Assembly (NCBI GenBank): GCA_050246015.1
Contig: JBFWWU010000015.1
Coordinates: 1-64,000, forward strand
Direction: 5' to 3'
DNA: 64,000 nt
Origin: JTS-AC122 sp050246015
Lineage (GTDB): Bacteria > Planctomycetota > Phycisphaerae > Phycisphaerales > UBA1924
Shown here: positions 44,701 through 51,839 of the stretch, piece by piece
Layout: every line of letters starts with the position of its first letter
How positions within the stretch are numbered: position 1 is the first letter of the stretch
The notes under the pieces: generated by a model
What the model saw: the letters and a program-made list of their open reading frames with translations, nothing else
Databases searched by the model: none
What the model was told of the DNA's origin: nothing
Translations under genes and position numbers: made by a program

Positions 44701-45214
44701 CCATCGCTTGATCGATCGCCCGGTCCGCGATCGGGGCGAACTCCGCGCGCCGCTGGGCCGAATCCGCGATCAGTTTCGCCGCCGCCACCCGGTGGGATCG
44801 CTGCGAGTCCTTTGATTGTTCCACCTGCCTGGCGAACTTCTCCGCGGTCACCAGGTCGCCCGCTTCCAGCGCGAGCGTCCCCTTTTCGAGGCTGATATCG
44901 CACGGGTCGGCGGAGCGGATCTTTCGCTCCACCGTCGCGTACGACTCCGTCGCCGCCATGGCGTCCTGGGCCGAGGCGACATCGCTCGCCGGCGACCGGA
45001 AATAACCGTTCAGCGCTTCCCGGGCCCGGATGAGTTGTCCGGCCTTTACCAGCGCGTCCACGCGGTCCAGGACCTGCCTGGTTGCTGTTGCCGACTGCCC
45101 TTCCTGCTGAGCCTGCAGCCCCTTGGAACTCCCGGCGACCTGCGCCAGAGCCGCGGGGGTGAGTGCCAGTGGGATCAGAGTCAGCGCCGCGGTCGTCTTC
45201 AGCCAATTCATCAT
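41720..45214 (-). CDS. large secretin (type II/IV pilus-type outer-membrane channel)
   Basis: A 1164-residue exported protein. After a signal peptide (residues 1-25) comes a helical tetratricopeptide-like region with an Ala/Pro linker (about 250-310) and a coiled-coil stretch (about 440-500). N-domain-like segments follow (about 570-780), then the C-terminal secretin channel. Its signatures are VTVPDEGTVLLGGQR and GVPVLSKIPILNRFFTNR, and it ends in LLILVKPTVL. Secretins form outer-membrane gates for type II secretion, type IV pili or filamentous phage. No partner genes (ATPase, pseudopilin) are near, so its system is unknown. Confidence 0.82.
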   Translation of the reverse strand: MMNWLKTTAALTLIPLALTPAALAQVAGSSKGLQAQQEGQSATATRQVLDRVDALVKAGQLIRAREALNGYFRSPASDVASAQDAMAATESYATVERKIRSADPCDISLEKGTLALEAGDLVTAEKFARQVEQSKDSQRSHRVAAAKLIADSAQRRAEFAPIADRAIDQAMDDYVAGRFEAAKTAAASVAFAGVPLTDAQRNKLDQLQLQLLKVEREQGRAIEVAPVNLGVWQPGVVRREGAGGGETPAPPAAPPPAAAPASEPAPAGETPVMVSETTIQPENPPAPAPSQPTGQDELIQAALKAQAGAFIAEADKLASEERWNLALDKYRQAAGPYRQYLTPDQAAYVDQKVIEMQTRLNVQPLSERTIGEANLIRQRTLAEFENNMQQAQASLEAGDTRRATDLMAQSRLTVAQTRAYFNPQELADLNTKIDDMNRTIEQRRNEIDAAEREQQAKDRAADAAAAEQRRAMEKDRKINESIDRARALQMEQKYAEALQVVDQILFLDPRNPSGLLLRDTMEANLIFQRFHDIQRRKGHLNANLRLDIAEDMLPPKGIMDYPTEWPKKSFERGELSAFYDTRENRTVLAKVETTPLPVAFDDSRLADVLAFVASVTGENLDADWASLREIGVNEDTPISLKISRASARVVLDRVVQKASPDEYSKVGWSVEDGIIRVASQTALNQNTTLAIYDISDLLFEPGTYDEVPQIDLQSLLQQSQGGGGGGGQSPFRDDQQDRQQDRMQEMQRRQDRITLIREIITSNVDPEGWKDLGGDVGTIQEINSSLIIRNTPRNHREIVGLLSKLREVRSMQINVETKFLLVNQSWFEQIGFDVDLIINANNNQVRAARANDNSFQPSDLFNFSGSGPGGRRGLQRAGGGAIDLNGDGDNTDPGETANAQNFVNPRGWSPTGFISDTLGLASTLIEGDFATQVAGANPALGISGQFLDDVQVDFLITATQADKRTVQLTAPRLTFTNGQIANIFIVTQQAFVSDLTPVVGDSAVGFDPTVAVASEGVTMLMEGVISSDRRYVTLNVDAGVGRIDGFAQQPVTAVAGGQLVNSADTQSFIQLPTITVTRVRTSVTVPDEGTVLLGGQRLITELEIETGVPVLSKIPILNRFFTNRVSAKEEQTLLILVKPTVLITAEQEEKQFPGILDQLSTGIR

Positions 45215-45715
45215 GGTCGCCTTCGCGTATTAGGGGAGAGGGGGAGGATGTCGATCGTGCCTTTCCGCCGAACTTCCTCTGAACTTCTACCAAATCTCCG
45301 TGTGGACAATCGATTCTTCAGACATCCGGGTCAAACTCGCCGGCATTTCGAGCGAGTGGCAGTCGTTTCGCAGTCGTTTTCGGTTCGGTTCCGGTTCCTC
45401 GATGCTCGTTCTTCCGCGTACTTGTGAGTCTGCTGTCTGAAGTCAAGATTCTGGTCCGACACGTCCCGTCCACCCCGCTCTGATCTACGCGCGCACGGCT
45501 TGTCGTGCCGAGCATGCGCCGAACTCGGAGCCAGTCGATCAACTCCGGGGATGCGACAACGCACCCCGGAGCCTCGCACCGGAGCGGGGAAGATAATCGG
45601 GTTTGGGCCCGAAAGCAAGTGCCTCCCGGGTGGGGAACCACAGGCCCCCCCGGGGCGTCCGTAACCCAATCGGGACGAACAACTTGTGGATATGTGCGCG
45701 CGGTCTGGGCTGGCG
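45215..45715. other. 501-base spacer without supported gene
   Basis: No reading frame here resembles a family. It contains the upstream region of the secretin gene, tandem GCAGTCGTTT(T)C units near 45361-45381, and two near-matches to the DnaA box (TGTGGACAA at 45301 and TGTGGATAT at 45685) that are probably chance. A TTGACT on the minus strand near 45445 could be a -35 box but lacks a clear partner. Confidence 0.4.
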
Positions 45716-46777
45716 CTATTGGTCACCGAATGTCACCGCTTGGCCTGTTTCCAGGCTTCGCCGTTCCGCCTCCAACAGCCGGGCCGCAGTCCAGGCGTCC
45801 CGCAGGGTTGGTCCCCGATCAGGGTCGCCGACGCCCCCGACCCGGTCAACGAAGTGCTCGATTTCGAGGTAATAGGCCGATTCCGGCGGAAACTCGATGG
45901 GCTCGGACTGGCCATTACGATACAGAATGACCGTTGGGGCCCGTCCCAGGTCGAACTCGGCCGTGGCGTTTTCAAAGGAAATGGTGTAGCGCATCCGAAA
46001 CCCAAACCCCGGCGCGTGCCCCCAGCCGCCCTCCGCGACGACGTGCGAAGGACCGCGCGCAAACCGGTAGATCGTCGTGAGGTGATTCGTGGACCCGGTC
46101 GAGACCACCTCGGCCGGCTCCCCGAAGCACCACAGGATGAAGTCCGCATCGTGGATGTGAAGGTCCACCAGCGCGCCCCCCGAGCGCTCCGCATGTCCGT
46201 AGAACCCCGGCGACCACCCCGGCGGCGTTCCGACCCGCTGAAACGTCGCGCCCGTCACGGCGCCGAACTCGCGCGTTCGCATCCGCTCGCGCACCCACGC
46301 CCATCCCGGCCAGAACCGCATGCACATGGCCGGCATGCACACCAGATTCGTGCCCGCCGCGGCGTCGATCACGCGCGCGACGTCCGCGGACGCGATCGCG
46401 ACCGGCTTTTCGATCAGCACGTGTTTTCCGGCCCGCAGGGCGCGGATCGCCAAATCCGCGTGGGAGTCCGTCGGTGTGCAGATGTGCACCGCATCCACGT
46501 GGGGATCCGCCAGCAGGTCGCCGGGATCGGCGAACGTCCGCACCGCGGCCGGATCGAAGAGACGTTCGTCGGTGGCGATGCTCGTCATGTTCCCCGACGC
46601 GCGCACGAGGCCGGTGCGTCGATCGGGGTGGTGGTCGCAGACCGCCGCGAGCCGGACGGCGCCGCGCGCCGCGATCGCGCTCATGCAGCGCACGTGCGTG
46701 GCGCCCATGACGCCCAGGCCGATCACGCCCAGGCCCACCGGGCGTGCTGGAATGTTGATCGCTGGGCGCGTGGTCAT
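45716..46777 (-). CDS. Gfo/Idh/MocA family oxidoreductase
   Basis: A 353-residue NAD(P)-dependent sugar or cyclitol dehydrogenase. The Rossmann motif GLGVIGLGVMGATH is at residues 15-28 and the conserved EKP is in GKHVLIEKPVAI (about 120). The C-terminal substrate domain has VDLHIHDADFILWCFGE, a typical GFO_IDH_MocA_C marker. It probably oxidises or epimerises a sugar. It forms a likely unit with the isomerase-like gene 54 bases upstream. Start ATG 46777 has TACCAT upstream and no ribosome-binding site. Confidence 0.85.
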   Translation of the reverse strand: MTTRPAINIPARPVGLGVIGLGVMGATHVRCMSAIAARGAVRLAAVCDHHPDRRTGLVRASGNMTSIATDERLFDPAAVRTFADPGDLLADPHVDAVHICTPTDSHADLAIRALRAGKHVLIEKPVAIASADVARVIDAAAGTNLVCMPAMCMRFWPGWAWVRERMRTREFGAVTGATFQRVGTPPGWSPGFYGHAERSGGALVDLHIHDADFILWCFGEPAEVVSTGSTNHLTTIYRFARGPSHVVAEGGWGHAPGFGFRMRYTISFENATAEFDLGRAPTVILYRNGQSEPIEFPPESAYYLEIEHFVDRVGGVGDPDRGPTLRDAWTAARLLEAERRSLETGQAVTFGDQ

Positions 46778-46790
46778 GCCGGCGATGGTA
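46778..46790 (-). promoter_or_regulatory. -10-like element before oxidoreductase gene
   Basis: On the minus strand TACCAT (46790-46785) ends 7 bases before ATG 46777, with no Shine-Dalgarno in between; the gene may have its own leaderless transcript. Confidence 0.35.
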
Positions 46791-46831
46791 CCCGCGCCGC
46801 GGGCGGCCCCGTATGCGGCTGCTGGCGATGA

Positions 46832-47695
46832 TTACTCGGCCCGGCTGCGAAGCCCGAACTCCGAGACAAAGCGAGCCGCCGATGTGACATCCGCGATGCG
46901 CTGCGACCCCGCCTCGCGCTCGATCAGGAAGTTGCAGGACAGTTCCTCGTCCGCGACGGTCTGGAAGAAGGCCCCCCAATCGACGGCACCGGTGCCCAGG
47001 ACGGTCTCGGTCCCCCAGCGCCCAAGCTCGCTGGCGGGGGCCGCGTCCTTGAGATGCACCTGATCGATGAAGAGCGCCAGGTCCCTGAGGGCTTTGACGG
47101 GATCGCCCATCCCGTAGAGGATCATGTTTGCCGGGTCGAAGTTCACGCCGATCATCGGGTGATCGAGTTCATCCAGCACGGAAATCAATGTCTGCGCGGA
47201 CTCCTGCCCGGTCTCCAGCGCGATGGTGATCTCGCGTTCGGCGAAGACGTCCGCGAGTTCAAGGATGCGGTCAACGACCTTGATTCGCTCGGGATCGTTC
47301 GGATCGTGAGGGATGAACCCTGCATGGAAGGAGACCATCTCGATCCCGAACTGATGGGCGATCTCGGCGTTGTCGCGGGCGGCGGCGAGGTTGGCCTCCC
47401 AGTGCTCGTCGGGCCTGACGCCGCCGGTGCGTCGGATGGATTCGAGGGTGCTGTAGTCCTCGCCTCGCATGGCCATCATCCCCGAGAGGACGGAGATGCC
47501 CGCGCCGTCGATCTTCTTCCAGGTTTCGCGCAGTGGCCAGGTCGAAGGGTCGAGGCGGATGGGATCCAGAGCGAGTTGGACGGCGTGGAGGCCGCACTCG
47601 CTGACCTTGTAGGCCAGATCCGCGGGAGAAGCAGGCTGCAGCGACCACGAGCACACCCCCAGTTGTGCCGATTCGAGGTTCGAGTGAGAGTCCAT
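46832..47695 (-). CDS. sugar phosphate isomerase/epimerase-like TIM-barrel protein
   Basis: A 287-residue AP-endonuclease-2/xylose-isomerase-like TIM barrel. Visible are GVCSWSLQPAS at the N-terminus, MVSFHAGFIPHDP, IALETGQESAQTL (metal-ligand Glu), GVNFDPANMILYG (Asp, Asn) and DQVHLKDA (His). The metal-binding set of the family is present. It probably isomerises a sugar or inositol, working with the oxidoreductase downstream. ATG 47695 is preferred over 47728, because a -35/-10 pair covers the upstream ATG and leaves 4 bases before 47695. Confidence 0.82.
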   Translation of the reverse strand: MDSHSNLESAQLGVCSWSLQPASPADLAYKVSECGLHAVQLALDPIRLDPSTWPLRETWKKIDGAGISVLSGMMAMRGEDYSTLESIRRTGGVRPDEHWEANLAAARDNAEIAHQFGIEMVSFHAGFIPHDPNDPERIKVVDRILELADVFAEREITIALETGQESAQTLISVLDELDHPMIGVNFDPANMILYGMGDPVKALRDLALFIDQVHLKDAAPASELGRWGTETVLGTGAVDWGAFFQTVADEELSCNFLIEREAGSQRIADVTSAARFVSEFGLRSRAE

Positions 47696-47728
47696 GATGA
47701 TCTTGGACCGGGGCGCGGGTGATGTCAA
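47696..47728 (-). promoter_or_regulatory. sigma70-like promoter for leaderless isomerase-like gene
   Basis: On the minus strand TTGACA (47728-47723), a 17-base spacer and CAAGAT (47705-47700) are followed by 4 bases and ATG 47695. The perfect -35 and spacing put the transcript start at the ATG. The -35 overlaps the alternative upstream ATG. Confidence 0.55.
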
Positions 47729-47750
47729 GCCGCGCGCGGGATTCCGGGGA

Positions 47751-49832
47751 CTATCCGCGCCATTTCACGAATCCTTCGATCGCCTCGTACTCGGGGAGTC
47801 CGAGGCGGTCGTAGAGCCTGGCGGTGGCGCGGTTGCGTTCTTCGGCGCGCTGCCAGAACTCGCGAGCGTCGCTGGGCCCGGGGAAGAGCGCCGCGTCCTT
47901 CTGGGATTCATGCTTGAAGATGGCGTAGCGTTTGCGCGTGACTTCGTCCGGCGAGAGGGGGACGGCCATCTCGATTTCGTCCGCGCCCCATTCCTGCCAC
48001 GCTCCGCGGTAGAGCCACACGACGCAGTCGCGCATCCACGCCCGGTCCGCGAGGCGCTTGATCGACTCGAGGATTGCCGATAGGCAAACTCGGTGGGTCC
48101 CGTGCGGGTCGGAGAGATCGCCGGCGGCGTACACCTGGTGCGGCTTCACCCGCTCCAGCAGTTCGCAGGTGATGCGGATGTCCTCTTCACCGATGGGTTT
48201 CTTCTTCACGCGCCCGGTCTCGTAAAAGGGCAGGTCCATGAAGTGGATGTTCGATTCCTTGACCCCGCTGTACCGGGCGCCGGCGCGAGCCTCGGTGCGG
48301 CGGATGAGCGCCTTGATTTTCTGGAGTTCGGGGGTATCGACCTCGCCGGGCTTTTTGTGGCGCACGAAGGACTCGATGGTCTCCTCGATGCGTTCGGCGA
48401 CCGCCTGGCCGAGTTGGGGGAAGGCCTTGGCGAACTCGGCGACGAAATCGACGTGGCGGAGCGCGCTCTCGTCCCAGACGGCGATATTCCCGCTGGTCTG
48501 ATACGCGACGTGCACATCATGCCCCTGCTCGCAGAGCCGGATGAATGTTCCTCCCATGCTGATGACGTCGTCATCGGGGTGCGGGCTGAAGACGATGACG
48601 CGTTTGGGAAAGACATCGGTCGTGGCGCGTCGATCGGCGTTGGTCGCGGCGTGCTCAACGGGGAGGAGCATGCCCGCGCCGGTGCGCCGGGCGCCGGTGC
48701 CGGGTCCCTCGGGAGGGTGTGCGTCGCGGGGATCGGCGGCGGAGGCGCGGGCGAGGGCGGCGTCGGTCGGGCGTCCGCCGGGCCAGCCCGTGATCGTCTG
48801 CTGCACGCCGCGGAAGACTTCGATGTTGACGTCGTACGCACCGCGGCCCCCGCGGTCATTGGAGGCGCTGCGGGCGGTGAGCAACTCCTGCAGCCCGTGC
48901 TCGTTGTAATCCTCGTCGGTGAGTTTCAGGATGGGCTTGCCGACGTGCAGCGAGAGCCAGATGACGGCGCGCCGGGTGGTCGGGACGTCCCAGGAGAGAC
49001 CGAACTGCCCGATAGGCCCCAGCAGCCAGGGCGTCTTGAAACGGGTCAACTCGGCGGCGGCGGCGGGGTCCAGGAGGATGGTGACGCCCGGGTGTTTCTG
49101 CAGGAAACTCGCCGTGACGGAGTGCGAGACGTCGCCTTCGACGGCGCGGCGGATGATCGCGGCCTTGTGTTCGCCGAATGCCAGGAGGAAAATCCGGCGC
49201 GCGTCCAGGATCGTCCCGACGCCCATCGTCAGCGCCGTTCGCGGGACGTTCCATTCGCCGAAGAAATCGCTGGCGGCGTCTTTTCGCGTCACTTTGTCGA
49301 GGGTGATGAGCCTGGTCCGGCTGTCTCGGGGGGAGCCCGGCTCGTTAAACCCGATGTGACCGGTGCGGCCGATGCCCAGGATCTGGATGTCGATGCCGCC
49401 GGCGTCCTTGATCGCCCGCTCGTACGACGCGCCGAACGAGGGGACATCTTCGCGAGCGATGGTCCCGTCGGGCACATGGGTGGATTTGGGGTCGATGTCG
49501 ATGAGGTCAAAGAGGTGTTCGCGCATGAAGCGCCGGTAACTCTGGATTGACTCGGCTGGCATCGGCCAATACTCGTCGAGGTTGAATGTCACGACATTGC
49601 GGAACGACAGCCCCTCTTGGCGGTGGAGCCTGACGAGTTCGTCGTAGAGCGCCGTGGGCGTCGCGCCGGTCGCGAGTCCCAGCACGGCGTTCCGGCCCGC
49701 CGCCGCGCGTTCGCGGATCAGTCCGGCAATCTCGGAGGCGACGACGCGCGCGACATCACGGCTGCTTGCACACACGTGGAGCGGAATCTTCTCCGGACCC
49801 ACAAGATTGGTTTCGACCTCGCCAGTTGACAT
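47751..49832 (-). CDS. nagB: glucosamine-6-phosphate deaminase fused to PIG-L/LmbE deacetylase
   Basis: A 693-residue fusion. The N-terminal domain (about 15-265) is NagB: GLATGATPTALYDELVRL, VTFNLDEYWPM (catalytic Asp), LGIGRTGHIGFNEPGS and DKVTRKDAASDF. It converts glucosamine 6-phosphate to fructose 6-phosphate and ammonia. After a linker, the C-terminal domain (about 405-690) is PIG-L/LmbE with the zinc motif SPHPDDDVISMGG and DLSDPHGTHR. Such deacetylases act on N-acetylglucosaminyl substrates. The fusion is known in Bacteroidetes and some planctomycetes. It overlaps no neighbour. Confidence 0.88.
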   Translation of the reverse strand: MSTGEVETNLVGPEKIPLHVCASSRDVARVVASEIAGLIRERAAAGRNAVLGLATGATPTALYDELVRLHRQEGLSFRNVVTFNLDEYWPMPAESIQSYRRFMREHLFDLIDIDPKSTHVPDGTIAREDVPSFGASYERAIKDAGGIDIQILGIGRTGHIGFNEPGSPRDSRTRLITLDKVTRKDAASDFFGEWNVPRTALTMGVGTILDARRIFLLAFGEHKAAIIRRAVEGDVSHSVTASFLQKHPGVTILLDPAAAAELTRFKTPWLLGPIGQFGLSWDVPTTRRAVIWLSLHVGKPILKLTDEDYNEHGLQELLTARSASNDRGGRGAYDVNIEVFRGVQQTITGWPGGRPTDAALARASAADPRDAHPPEGPGTGARRTGAGMLLPVEHAATNADRRATTDVFPKRVIVFSPHPDDDVISMGGTFIRLCEQGHDVHVAYQTSGNIAVWDESALRHVDFVAEFAKAFPQLGQAVAERIEETIESFVRHKKPGEVDTPELQKIKALIRRTEARAGARYSGVKESNIHFMDLPFYETGRVKKKPIGEEDIRITCELLERVKPHQVYAAGDLSDPHGTHRVCLSAILESIKRLADRAWMRDCVVWLYRGAWQEWGADEIEMAVPLSPDEVTRKRYAIFKHESQKDAALFPGPSDAREFWQRAEERNRATARLYDRLGLPEYEAIEGFVKWRG

Positions 49833-49943
49833 GACTGATTCTTGATGCCCCGCGCCGCCGGGCAACCATACGGGAACCCACCGAGTTCGGATCTCGCTGG
49901 GTGCATACTCGCTGGAGTTGCACGAGGCAAGCCCGGAGCCCCC

Positions 49944-50345
49944 ATGACCTACATCTATCTCGCGATGGCCATTCTGTTCGAAGTTGCCTGGGCGCTGGGC
50001 GTGAAGCACGCGGTTGTGGCGGGGCGTGTTCAGTTTGTGCCCGCGGTGTTCACGCTCGTGACGTACCTCCTTAGTCTTGTGTTCCTCACGATGGTTGCGC
50101 AGCGGATGAATATCGGGACCGCGTACGCGGTGTGGGCCGGCAGCGGGGCGGCGATCATCGCCCTGATCGGCATCGCGTACTACCACGAACCGAGTTCGCT
50201 CTGGCGCATTCTGTCGCTTGTCGCGGTGGTGGTGGGGGTGATTGGGTTGAATCTGACAGAGCCGGCGAAGCACGCGCAGCCGCGCCCCGGGTTGGAAGGC
50301 GGTGCGGGGGCGGCGGTTCGCTCGGGTAGTCACTCGACTGATTGA
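49944..50345 (+). CDS. small multidrug resistance (SMR) exporter, Gdx/SugE-like
   Basis: A 133-residue protein with four membrane helices. The first helix carries the proton-coupling Glu in LFEVAWALGVKHA, which matches the E-V-x-W-A-x-x-L-K pattern of the guanidinium exporters (Gdx, formerly SugE). GTAYAVWAGSGAAIIALIGI is also the Gdx-type second motif. An extra tail of about 25 residues follows. It exports small cations such as guanidinium in exchange for protons. GGAG lies 6 bases before ATG 49944. I see no guanidine riboswitch upstream. Confidence 0.75.
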   Translation: MTYIYLAMAILFEVAWALGVKHAVVAGRVQFVPAVFTLVTYLLSLVFLTMVAQRMNIGTAYAVWAGSGAAIIALIGIAYYHEPSSLWRILSLVAVVVGVIGLNLTEPAKHAQPRPGLEGGAGAAVRSGSHSTD

Positions 50346-50373
50346 CTTGGTGCTTCAATACGCAGGTTTGTGG

Positions 50374-50385
50374 TACATTGGTAGG
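50374..50385 (+). promoter_or_regulatory. -10-like element immediately before DUF4287 gene
   Basis: TACATT (50374-50379) ends 6 bases before ATG 50386. A GTAGG touches the ATG, too close to serve as a ribosome-binding site, so a leaderless message is possible. Confidence 0.35.
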
Positions 50386-51033
50386 ATGAAGAAGAAAGTG
50401 ATCCGAGGTCGGCGCGAGACTGCAAGGCCCGGCCGGGCCGCGAGCAAATCTTCGCGAAGACCGAACTTCGGGCCGAAGAGTCGTTCGGCGGGCACGGCCG
50501 CGCTCGCCGGTATTTCCAGCGTTGCCGTCGAACAGGCTACCGGGAGGACCTGGGCCGATTGGCTCGTGATCATCGACCGTGGCGGCGGCCCTCAACTCTC
50601 ACACGCACAGATCGCGCAGATGCTCTCGGATCAAGGCGTCCCCGATTGGTGGAGCCAGATGGTGACTGTCGGCTATGAGCAGGCGCGGGGACGCCGGGAG
50701 AAGCACCAGAAGCCCGGCGGGTACGAGATATCGGTCAGCCGGACGATCAGTGCCTCCGTGCGCGAGGCGTTCGACGCCTGGACGAGCGAGGCGCGGCGGT
50801 CGAACTGGCTCCCGGAGGCGTTCGAGATCCGCACGGTGACGCCGATGAAGTACGTCCGCGGTCCGTGGGCCGACGGGCAGACGTACCTCAATGTGAACTT
50901 CACAGCCAAGGGGTCGGCGAAGTGCCAAGTGACGGCACAGCACGCCAAGATCAGGTCGGCGGCGAAGGCGGAGACGTTGAAGAAGTTCTGGACGCGGCGG
51001 CTTGAGGCGCTGAAGTCGCACTTGGAATCGTGA
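50386..51033 (+). CDS. DUF4287/SRPBCC (AHSA1-like) domain protein
   Basis: A 215-residue protein. An Arg/Lys/Ser-rich N-terminal tail (about 1-45) precedes a DUF4287 helix domain (TGRTWADWLVIIDRGGGPQL and WWSQMVTVGYEQARG). An AHSA1-like SRPBCC fold follows (VSRTISASVREAFDAWTSEA to the end, LKKFWTRRLEALKSHLE). Proteins of this kind are widespread, with no firm function; SRPBCC folds bind hydrophobic ligands. The basic tail is unusual. It converges on the eboC gene, with 53 bases between stops. Confidence 0.75.
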   Translation: MKKKVIRGRRETARPGRAASKSSRRPNFGPKSRSAGTAALAGISSVAVEQATGRTWADWLVIIDRGGGPQLSHAQIAQMLSDQGVPDWWSQMVTVGYEQARGRREKHQKPGGYEISVSRTISASVREAFDAWTSEARRSNWLPEAFEIRTVTPMKYVRGPWADGQTYLNVNFTAKGSAKCQVTAQHAKIRSAAKAETLKKFWTRRLEALKSHLES

Positions 51034-51086
51034 GAGGGCACGGAGCCCGGTCGGCGACGCAACAGGCTGTCGGCTCGGCCGCCGAA

Positions 51087-51833
51087 CTAACTCCCGATCA
51101 CCTTTCGTTGAGCGGCGAGAGTGGCCGCGAAGCACGCGAGCGCCAGCCCCATCGCGGCGAAGCGCCCGAGCACGGCGAGGAGCCCCGCGTCGAGCAGGCA
51201 GATCGCGCTGATCAGCCGCACGACGATTCGGACCCGCGTGGGCTTCTCCGCCTCGGCGCGCGCGACCAGCGAGATCGCCAGGACGTACGCCGCCTCGATC
51301 CCGGCGATGGCGCCGGCGGATGCCCAGTGCAAGCGGTTGATGTGATCGAACGGCACGTCACCGAGCACGCACGCGGCGGCGGTGAGGATCGCCAGCCCGC
51401 GGCACGCGGCCATCACGATGGTCATGAGCGGATGCACCCGGTGCAGGGTGTCATACAGCACGATACATGCGACCAGCGCACCGCCCAAGACAAACGCGGG
51501 CGAGTCCGCACGGCGTCCGACGAACCACAGCAGGGCCATCGCCGCGGCCGTGCACGCGCTTGCCGCCGCGAATGCGAGCGGCCGCGGAACTTGTCCGGAG
51601 GGGATGGGCCTGTCGGGCCGCTCGAGCCGATCCAGCGGCGCGTCCACAGCGTCGTTGAGCGCCATGCCGGCGGCGTATAGCAAGAGCAGGGCGGCGGCGG
51701 CGAGAGCGAAGGCGCGCCAGGCGAACTCGCCGCCGATCGAACCGATCGCGCACCCGACCAGGGCGTTGCTCACCACCGTCGGGTAGTTGGACACGCGGAG
51801 CAGCCGAAGCCAGGCCATGGCGGACGCGCTCAT
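51087..51833 (-). CDS. eboC: EboC, UbiA-family prenyltransferase-like protein
   Basis: A 248-residue integral membrane protein of the UbiA superfamily. The first aspartate-rich motif is NDAVDAPLDRLERPDRPIPSG (NDxxDxxxD, residues about 61-69), and there are about seven hydrophobic helices. In ebo clusters this gene is EboC, thought to act in membrane traffic of a metabolite. Here it is the last gene of a five-gene minus-strand run, 6 bases after eboE. The second UbiA motif (DxxxD) is weaker: VLYDTLHRVHPL. No quinone pathway genes are near. Confidence 0.82.
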   Translation of the reverse strand: MSASAMAWLRLLRVSNYPTVVSNALVGCAIGSIGGEFAWRAFALAAAALLLLYAAGMALNDAVDAPLDRLERPDRPIPSGQVPRPLAFAAASACTAAAMALLWFVGRRADSPAFVLGGALVACIVLYDTLHRVHPLMTIVMAACRGLAILTAAACVLGDVPFDHINRLHWASAGAIAGIEAAYVLAISLVARAEAEKPTRVRIVVRLISAICLLDAGLLAVLGRFAAMGLALACFAATLAAQRKVIGS

Positions 51834-51839
51834 GCACGC

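Noticed and set aside
42041..44815. 924-residue plus-strand frame opposite the secretin
   Set aside because: Arg/His/Leu-rich antisense shadow of a gene with clear secretin motifs and a terminator.
45301..45693. Two DnaA-box-like 9-mers (one mismatch each) in a spacer
   Set aside because: Only two, far apart, with no AT-rich unwinding region and no dnaA, dnaN or parAB nearby; an origin is not supported.
49833..49943. Guanidine riboswitch before the Gdx-like gene
   Set aside because: Only one ACGG is present and no paired hairpins with ACGR loops or ykkC-like architecture can be drawn.
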